Shown here: piece after piece, positions 5,537 through 9,977 of the stretch
How the letters are laid out: the number at the start of each line of letters is the position of its first letter
How positions within the stretch are numbered: the first letter of the stretch is position 1
Assembly (NCBI GenBank): GCA_023416055.1
Contig: JAEZIH010000175.1
Coordinates: forward strand, 1 to 9,977
Direction of reading: 5' to 3'
Origin: Pseudomonadota bacterium
Lineage (GTDB): Bacteria > Pseudomonadota > Alphaproteobacteria > Caulobacterales > Caulobacteraceae
DNA: 9,977 bases
Notes under the pieces: generated by a model
Told to the model about the DNA's origin: nothing
Seen by the model: only the letters and a program-made list of their open reading frames with translations
The model's database searches: none
Program-made: the position numbers and the translations under genes

Positions 5537-6697
5537 TCACCCCCTGAAGGCCGCGACGGCGGCGATGATGCGGTCCTGGGTCGCCTCGTCGAGGTCGGCG
5601 TGCATCGGCAGGCTGATCACCCGGTCCTTCAGCCGCTCTGTCACCGGCAGGCCCTGCGGTCCGCGCGGATACATCTCATAGGCCGGCTGCAGGTGCAGCG
5701 GGATGGGATAGTAGACCGCCGTCGGCACCCCCTGTTCCTTCAGGTGCGCCGCCAGGCCGTCGCGGTCGTCGTGCTCGATGGTGTACTGGGCCCAGCTGGA
5801 GACGTTGCCCTCGGGCACGTCCGGCACCGCGGCCACGTGCGGACGCAGGCCCTCGTTGTAGCGGGACGCGATGCGGTTGCGCCACTCGATCTCCTGGCCG
5901 AAGACCTTCAGCTTCTCGATCAGGACCGCAGCCTGGATGGTGTCCAGCCGGCTGTTCAGCCCGATGCGCATGTTCAGATATTTCGGGTCGTGGTCGAAGG
6001 TCTTGCCTTCCAGATCCCGCGCCACCGCCTTGCCGTGCACCCGCACGGAATCGATCATCTGGGCGAGGTCGTCGTCATTGGTCAGCACCGCCCCGCCGTC
6101 GCCGTAGCAGCCCAGCGGCTTGGCCGGGAAGAAGCTGGTGGTGGTGATGTCGGCCCACTTCAGCGGATGGTCGCCGTTGATCGTGCAGCCGAAGCCCTGG
6201 GCAGAGTCCGAGATCAGCTTCAGGCCGTACTTGTCGCACACCGCGCGGATCGCCGGATAGTCGGCCGGCTGGCCGAACAGGTCAACGGCGATGACCACCC
6301 GCGGCTTCAGCCGGCCTTCCTTCAGCGTCGCCTCGATGGCCGCCTCGAGGTGGCCGGGGTCCATGTTGTAAGTGCGGGCGTCGACGTCGATGAACACCGG
6401 CTCGGCGTCGAACCACGGCACGACCTCGGCGGTGGCGGCGAAGGTGAAGCTGGGCACGAAGACCGCGTCCCCGCGTCCGACCCCCCACGCCATCAGCGGC
6501 AGGGCCAGGGCGTCGGTGCCGTTGGCGCAGCCCAGGGCGTGCTTCGCCTGACCGAAGGCGGCGAGGTCGGCCTCGAATTGCCGGACCTGCGGCCCCATGA
6601 CCCAGGCGCCGCCGACAACGGCTTCCTGCACCGCAGCCTCGATGGCGCCGTTGAGGCGCAGCCGCTGGGCCTGCAGGTCGATGAAGGGGAGGGTCAT
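5537..6697 (-). CDS. DegT/DnrJ/EryC1/StrS sugar aminotransferase (GnnB/WbpE-like)
   Basis: This 386-residue PLP-dependent aminotransferase would transfer an amino group from glutamate to the 3-keto sugar made by the adjacent oxidoreductase. Visible marks are the N-terminal PFIDLQAQ, CANGTDAL (57-64, cofactor phosphate loop), SFTFAATAEVV (83-93), ISDSAQGFG (162-170, Asp164 contacting the PLP ring), and SFFPAKPLGCYGDGGA (188-203) with Lys193 as the Schiff-base lysine. This last segment is highly characteristic of WbpE/WlbC/GnnB enzymes making 3-amino sugars. NSRLDTIQAA and AVYYPIPLHLQP follow in the C-terminal domain. The frame is open 15 codons further upstream, but I chose the ATG at 6697-6695 because homology starts there and GGAG (6709-6706) is 8 nt upstream. 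It is the first gene of a likely unit with the oxidoreductase and the zinc-knuckle protein. It diverges from a GmhB-like phosphatase. Confidence 0.93.
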   Translation of the reverse strand: MTLPFIDLQAQRLRLNGAIEAAVQEAVVGGAWVMGPQVRQFEADLAAFGQAKHALGCANGTDALALPLMAWGVGRGDAVFVPSFTFAATAEVVPWFDAEPVFIDVDARTYNMDPGHLEAAIEATLKEGRLKPRVVIAVDLFGQPADYPAIRAVCDKYGLKLISDSAQGFGCTINGDHPLKWADITTTSFFPAKPLGCYGDGGAVLTNDDDLAQMIDSVRVHGKAVARDLEGKTFDHDPKYLNMRIGLNSRLDTIQAAVLIEKLKVFGQEIEWRNRIASRYNEGLRPHVAAVPDVPEGNVSSWAQYTIEHDDRDGLAAHLKEQGVPTAVYYPIPLHLQPAYEMYPRGPQGLPVTERLKDRVISLPMHADLDEATQDRIIAAVAAFRG

Positions 6698-6860
6698 GCG
6701 GAGATCTCCGATGGTGCGCGAACGCCGACCGCCTGGACGCAAAACGCCCGGCCGTCGGGGGCGCTCCCTACCAAATCGGCCGCGGCGCCGCCAAATCCCC
6801 GCGGGTCACTTCCCGTGACGGCTTGCAACGAAGCGCTGCTGCGGCGTATGCCCGCTCATC
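6698..6860. promoter_or_regulatory. Divergent intergenic region with two dyads
   Basis: This 163-bp gap separates the aminotransferase and phosphatase start codons and must hold the promoters of both. A perfect 12-bp palindrome CGGAGATCTCCG (6699-6710) overlaps the aminotransferase Shine-Dalgarno. A second dyad, GTCAC (6805-6809) with GTGAC (6815-6819), lies about 40 bp before the phosphatase ATG. I could not identify a convincing -35/-10 pair on either strand. The phosphatase ATG at 6861 has no recognisable Shine-Dalgarno. The regulatory role is inferred from position. Confidence 0.4.
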
Positions 6861-7373
6861 ATGACATCCGGCGTTCCCGCCGTCTTCCTCGATCGCGACG
6901 GCGTCCTGATCGAGGACTCCGGCTACCCCCATCTCGAAGAGCATCTGCGCCTCATCCCCGGCGCCAGCGAGGCCGTGCGCCGTCTCAACGCCCTCGGCTA
7001 TATGTGCGTGGTGGTGACCAACCAGTCGGGCGTCGCCCGCGGCCTGTTCACCGAAGACCAGATGCACGCCTTCAACAGTCTGCTGGTGCGACGCATGGCG
7101 GCCCGGCAGGCGGTGATCCGGGCGGTCTACGCCTGCCCCTTCCACGCCGACGCGATCGAGGAGCGCTATCGCCATCCCGACCACCCGGACCGCAAGCCCA
7201 ACCCCGGCATGATCCTGCGCGCCATCGAGGAGCTGCGCATCGATCCGGCCCGGTCGTTCCTGATCGGCGACCAGGCCACGGACGTGGAGGCGGCCCACCG
7301 GGCCGGCATCCCGGGCTTCCTGTTCGAGGGCGGAAACCTCGACCGGTTCGTGGTCGACCTGCTCGGCCATTGA
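6861..7373 (+). CDS. HAD-IIIA family phosphatase (GmhB/HisB-N-like)
   Basis: This 170-residue HAD phosphatase resembles D-glycero-manno-heptose-1,7-bisphosphate 7-phosphatase, a cytoplasmic step in LPS-core ADP-heptose synthesis. The motifs in order are FLDRDGVL (9-16; nucleophile Asp11, acid/base Asp13), VVTNQSGVARG (51-61), RKPNPGM (111-117, Lys112), and GDQATDVEAA (136-145; metal-binding Asp137/Asp141). Family members normally hold a structural zinc with CxH plus CxC. Here the first half is Cys92 and His95 in CPFH, but the CxC before RKP reads HPD (His108, Asp110). The zinc site may therefore be altered or lost, and the heptose assignment is uncertain; a different sugar or glycerol phosphate substrate is possible. 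The ATG at 6861 begins directly before the first beta strand. It diverges from the sugar aminotransferase and is followed after 51 bp by the hydrolase. Confidence 0.85.
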   Translation: MTSGVPAVFLDRDGVLIEDSGYPHLEEHLRLIPGASEAVRRLNALGYMCVVVTNQSGVARGLFTEDQMHAFNSLLVRRMAARQAVIRAVYACPFHADAIEERYRHPDHPDRKPNPGMILRAIEELRIDPARSFLIGDQATDVEAAHRAGIPGFLFEGGNLDRFVVDLLGH

Positions 7374-7374
7374 G

Positions 7375-7396
7375 TTATTCGCCTGCCGATGAATAA
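7375..7396. promoter_or_regulatory. AT-rich inverted repeat between phosphatase and hydrolase
   Basis: TTATTC (7375-7380) and GAATAA (7391-7396) are perfect 6-bp inverted copies separated by 10 bp, directly after the phosphatase stop. The AT-richness stands out in this GC-rich context. It could be an operator or part of a promoter for the hydrolase gene, whose ATG is 28 bp downstream. A 6-bp A/U stem is too weak for a terminator. Confidence 0.3.
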
Positions 7397-7424
7397 ACTT
7401 CGGCGCAGCCCGCCGGAGACCCTG

Positions 7425-8300
7425 ATGAGCCAGACTTGGAACGAACGTCGCTGGACCAGTCCGGACGGCCTCAGCCTGTTCGCGCGCGACTACGCCGCCG
7501 CCTCGGGCCCGGCGAAGCTGCCGGTGATCGCCATCCACGGCCTGACCCGCAACTCGGCCGACTTCGACGCCATCGCCCCGCTGATCGCCCAGTCCGGCCG
7601 CCGCGTTCTGGCCGTCGACATCCGCGGCCGCGGCCGCTCGGACCGGGCCCCGGACCCGATGACCTACCAGCCGGCGGTCTATGCCAGGGACGTGCTCGAG
7701 CTGATGCGCCAGTGCGGCATCGAGCGCGCCGTCTTCCTCGGCACCTCCATGGGCGGGCTGATCACCATGGCCCTGGCGGCCATCCGTTCGAAGGCCATCG
7801 CCGCCGCCATCATCAACGACGTCGGCCCGGAAGTGGCGAAGGAAGGCCTCGCCCGCATCGCCTCCTACACCGGTCAGCCGGTCGACACTCCGACCTGGAA
7901 GGACGCCGCCGCCTACGCCCGCCTCACCAACGAGGTGGCCTTCCCACACTACAAGGACGCCGACTGGACCGCCTTCGCGCGCCGGGTGTTCACCGAGGGG
8001 CCCGAGGGGGCGCCGATCCTGAACTACGACCCTGACATCATGGTCCCGATCCAGGCGGCGGGCGCCAAGGCCCTGGTGCCCAGCCTGTGGCCCATGTTCG
8101 GCCGCCTCGCCCGCGGCCGCCCCGTGCTGCTGGTGCGCGGCGAGACCTCCGACCTGCTCAGCCCCGCCATCGCCGCGAAGATGAAGAAGCGCGCCCCGAA
8201 GATGGACTACGTCGAGGTCCCCGGCGTCGGCCACGCCCCCATGCTCGACGAGCCCGAGGCCAAGGCGGCGATCTTTCCGTTCCTGGGGGAAGTGGACTGA
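7425..8300 (+). CDS. Alpha/beta-hydrolase fold protein
   Basis: This 291-residue serine hydrolase or C-C bond hydrolase of the alpha/beta superfamily has an unknown substrate. The canonical features are present: oxyanion His-Gly in IAIHGLTRNSADF (36-48), the nucleophile elbow GTSMGG (106-111, Ser108), the acid in RGETSDLLS (238-246, Asp243), and His270 in PGVGHAPMLDEP. DIRGRGRSD (65-73) is the usual conserved turn after strand 4. There is no signal peptide or membrane helix, so it is probably cytoplasmic. The frame extends 12 codons upstream to an ATG at 7389, but I prefer 7425 because GGAG (7415-7418) is 6 nt upstream and the extension is unlike the family. It follows the phosphatase by 51 bp on the same strand and may be cotranscribed or have its own promoter. 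Such proteins are often called esterase, epoxide hydrolase or haloperoxidase-like; the motifs do not discriminate. Confidence 0.9.
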   Translation: MSQTWNERRWTSPDGLSLFARDYAAASGPAKLPVIAIHGLTRNSADFDAIAPLIAQSGRRVLAVDIRGRGRSDRAPDPMTYQPAVYARDVLELMRQCGIERAVFLGTSMGGLITMALAAIRSKAIAAAIINDVGPEVAKEGLARIASYTGQPVDTPTWKDAAAYARLTNEVAFPHYKDADWTAFARRVFTEGPEGAPILNYDPDIMVPIQAAGAKALVPSLWPMFGRLARGRPVLLVRGETSDLLSPAIAAKMKKRAPKMDYVEVPGVGHAPMLDEPEAKAAIFPFLGEVD

Positions 8301-8303
8301 GCG

Positions 8304-8410
8304 AGGCAGCAGGCAATAGGCAGTAGGCAGTAAGGACACGGGCGGCAAAGCACCGGCCAGGGCGCGGCCCCTTCTACTGCCTGCTGCCTACTGCCTGTTG
8401 CCCACTGCCT
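8304..8410. repeat. Heptanucleotide repeat arranged as a long imperfect inverted repeat between convergent genes
   Basis: The left arm (8304-8331) is four 7-bp units: AGGCAGC, AGGCAAT, AGGCAGT, AGGCAGT. The right arm (8376-8410) is five units of the opposite orientation: ACTGCCT, GCTGCCT, ACTGCCT, GTTGCCC, ACTGCCT. Aligned from the outside in, 24 of 28 positions are complementary, and two of the four exceptions become G:U pairs in plus-strand RNA. The central 44 bp (8332-8375) contain a further GGCC dyad within GGCCAGGGCGCGGCC. The array begins 3 bp after the hydrolase stop, and its last base is the first base of the NAD synthetase stop codon. A bidirectional transcription terminator is one possible role, although there is no U-tract. 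A dispersed genomic repeat element is another. Confidence 0.8.
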
Positions 8411-9977
8411 CAGTCAGGGACGTTCGCCTCCAGCTCATCCAGCCACACCCGGGCCGTGCTGTCCGACGGCGCCCGCCAGTCGCCGCGGGGGCTCAGCGAG
8501 CCGCCGGTGACCACCTTCGGTCCGTTCGGGACGGCCGAGCGCTTGAACTGGCTGGTCTGGAAGAAACGGACGAGGAATTTCCGCAGCCAGTGCTTGATGG
8601 TCGCCAGGTCGTATTCGACCTTCTCGTCGTCCGGCGTGCCGGCCGGCCAGACGCCGCGCGAGGCGTCGCGCCAGGCTTCGTGACACAGGAAGGCGACCTT
8701 CGACGGCTTCAGGCCGTAGCGGGTGATCTGGAACAGGAAGAAGTCGTTCAGGGCATAGGGCCCGACCGTCCCCTCGGTCGACTGCAGCTGGCCATCCTTG
8801 GACGGCACCAGCTCCGGCGAGATCTCCTGGCCGAGGATGGCGCGCAGCACCGGCGTGACCTCGGCGCCGACCAGTTCGCGGTCGGCGACCCAGCGGATCA
8901 GGTGGCGCATCAGCGTCTTCGCCACCCCGCCGTTGACGTTGTAATGGCTCATGTGGTCGCCGACGCCGTAGGTGGCCCAGCCCAGGGCCAGCTCGGAAAG
9001 GTCGCCGGTGCCCAGCACGAAGGCGCCGTTCTGGTTGGCCAGCCGGAACAGATAGTCGGTCCTCAGCCCCGCCTGCACGTTCTCGAAGGTGATGTCGTGC
9101 ACCGCCTCGCCCTTCGCGAAGGGATGGCCGATGCCCTCCAGCATGGTCATGGCGGTGGGCCGGATGTCGATCTCCGCGCCGGTGACGCCCAACGCCTTCA
9201 TCAGCGCCCAGGCGTTCGACTTCGTCCCTTCCGAGGTGGCGAAGCCGGGCATGGTGTAGCCGAGGATCCCGCTCCTCGGCAGGCCCAGCCGGTCGAAGGC
9301 GCGGCAGGCGACCAGCAGGGCCTGGGTCGAGTCCAGCCCGCCCGAGACGCCGATGACGATCCGCTCGCCGTTGGTCGCCTTCATCCGCCGCATCAGGCCC
9401 TGCACCTGGATGTTGAAGGCCTCGTAGCAGTCCTGGTCCAGTCGGCTGGCGTCGTCCGGCACGAAGGGGAAGCGGTCCAGCGGGCGGATCAGCTCGCCGG
9501 GCGCGCCGGCGTCGCGCGCCTCGAACAGCACGCGCGAGAAGACATAGCCATCCAGCTCGTCGCGGGCGCAGTCGGCGAAGGTGCCGTTGCGCAGCCGGTC
9601 CAGACCGATCCGCTGCACGTCCACGTCGGCGACGGTCAGGTGGCTCTCCAGGGCGAAGCGCTCGCCGCTGGCCAGGCAGGCGCCCAGTTCGTGGATGGTG
9701 GCTTGGCCGTCCCACGCCAGGTCGGTGGTCGACTCGCCCCAGCCCGAGGCGGCGAAGACATAGGCGGCCATGGCCCGCGCCGACTGGCTGGCGCACAGCA
9801 GGGCGCGCTCGTCTGCCTTGCCGATGACGATGTTCGAGGCCGACAGGTTCAGCAGGATGCGCGCCCCCGACATCGCCTGCCGCGTCGAGGGGGGCTGCGG
9901 GGCCCAGTAGTCCTCGCAGATCTCCACGGCGAAGACGAAGCCCGGCCGGTTGGCCGCCTCGAACAGCAGGTCCACGC
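8410..9977 (-). CDS. nadE: Glutamine-dependent NAD+ synthetase, N-terminus beyond window
   Basis: This two-domain enzyme amidates nicotinic acid adenine dinucleotide to NAD+ with ATP, using ammonia released from glutamine by an N-terminal nitrilase-type domain. About 522 codons are visible. The visible part starts inside the glutaminase domain with the catalytic Cys in VEICEDYW (about 20 residues in); the matching glutaminase Glu and Lys lie outside the window. The synthetase domain shows [15 protein letters not shown] (207-221 from the first GTG), the SGGxDS ATP-pyrophosphatase loop, then [27 protein letters not shown] and the late [12 protein letters not shown] segment. In Mycobacterium tuberculosis NadE the catalytic Cys is 176 of about 679 residues; the same spacing here implies about 155 residues missing and a full length near 677. 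The GTG at 9975 is internal, not the start. The stop abuts the heptad repeat. Confidence 0.96.
   Translation of the reverse strand, partial: VDLLFEAANRPGFVFAVEICEDYWAPQPPSTRQAMSGARILLNLSASNIVIGKADERALLCASQSARAMAAYVFAASGWGESTTDLAWDGQATIHELGACLASGERFALESHLTVADVDVQRIGLDRLRNGTFADCARDELDGYVFSRVLFEARDAGAPGELIRPLDRFPFVPDDASRLDQDCYEAFNIQVQGLMRRMKATNGERIVIGVSGGLDSTQALLVACRAFDRLGLPRSGILGYTMPGFATSEGTKSNAWALMKALGVTGAEIDIRPTAMTMLEGIGHPFAKGEAVHDITFENVQAGLRTDYLFRLANQNGAFVLGTGDLSELALGWATYGVGDHMSHYNVNGGVAKTLMRHLIRWVADRELVGAEVTPVLRAILGQEISPELVPSKDGQLQSTEGTVGPYALNDFFLFQITRYGLKPSKVAFLCHEAWRDASRGVWPAGTPDDEKVEYDLATIKHWLRKFLVRFFQTSQFKRSAVPNGPKVVTGGSLSPRGDWRAPSDSTARVWLDELEANVPD

Noticed and set aside
5438..7396. 652-codon plus-strand open frame across the aminotransferase and phosphatase
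   Set aside because: It is antisense to two well-supported minus-strand genes and frame-shifted relative to the phosphatase. It has no domain signatures.
6768..8348. 526-codon minus-strand open frame opposite the phosphatase and hydrolase
   Set aside because: It is a typical GC-rich antisense frame full of His, Gly, Asp and Arg with no recognisable domain. Both plus-strand genes have complete catalytic motif sets.
8435..9796. 453-codon minus-strand frame inside nadE
   Set aside because: It is an alternate frame of the NAD synthetase gene with Arg/Gly-rich low-complexity translation. The true frame has all synthetase motifs.

Overview
The window is GC-rich, almost fully coding, and looks like chromosome of an alphaproteobacterium. 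My best guess is Caulobacterales (Caulobacter/Brevundimonas-like). The grounds are codon style, several start codons without Shine-Dalgarno sequences, and a gene pair fitting 2,3-diaminoglucose (DAG) lipid A precursor synthesis, a sugar known from Caulobacter and Brevundimonas lipid A. The taxonomy is inferred and not proven by any marker gene here.

Layout. Positions 1-2170 (minus strand) hold glycerol kinase (glpK, GTG start) followed by an ATGA-overlapped aminoglycoside-phosphotransferase-fold kinase of the ACAD10/11-N type, cut by the window edge. Positions 2216-3699 (plus) hold a PLP-dependent threonine/serine dehydratase overlapped by ATGA with a MaoC-type hydratase. It diverges from glpK across only 45 bp. 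Positions 3702-4377 (plus) carry a compact Phd-type antitoxin/VapC toxin module with its own promoter. The promoter is canonically spaced, its -10 box ends 6 bp before the antitoxin ATG, and it overlaps a tandem 9-bp repeat. This suggests a leaderless, autoregulated transcript.

Positions 4384-6697 (minus) hold an apparent three-gene unit: a WbpE/GnnB-like sugar aminotransferase, a Gfo/Idh/MocA oxidoreductase (GnnA-like), and a 60-residue protein with two CxxCxGxG knuckles. The first two enzymes would oxidise and then aminate C3 of a UDP-GlcNAc-type sugar. Diverging from them at 6861 is a HAD-IIIA phosphatase of the GmhB family with altered zinc ligands, followed by an alpha/beta hydrolase (7425-8300). 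Positions 8304-8410 are filled by a heptanucleotide repeat arranged as a long imperfect inverted repeat between convergent genes. The last gene (8410-9977, minus) is glutamine-dependent NAD+ synthetase, cut at its N-terminus by the window edge.

Most genes are ordinary metabolic or housekeeping genes. I see no convincing undescribed defence or mobile system. The most informative oddities are the toxin-antitoxin promoter architecture, the heptad inverted repeat, the coupling of an APH-fold kinase to glpK, and the altered metal site of the GmhB-like phosphatase. No tRNA, rRNA, CRISPR, IS element or gene-free stretch above 300 bp was seen.
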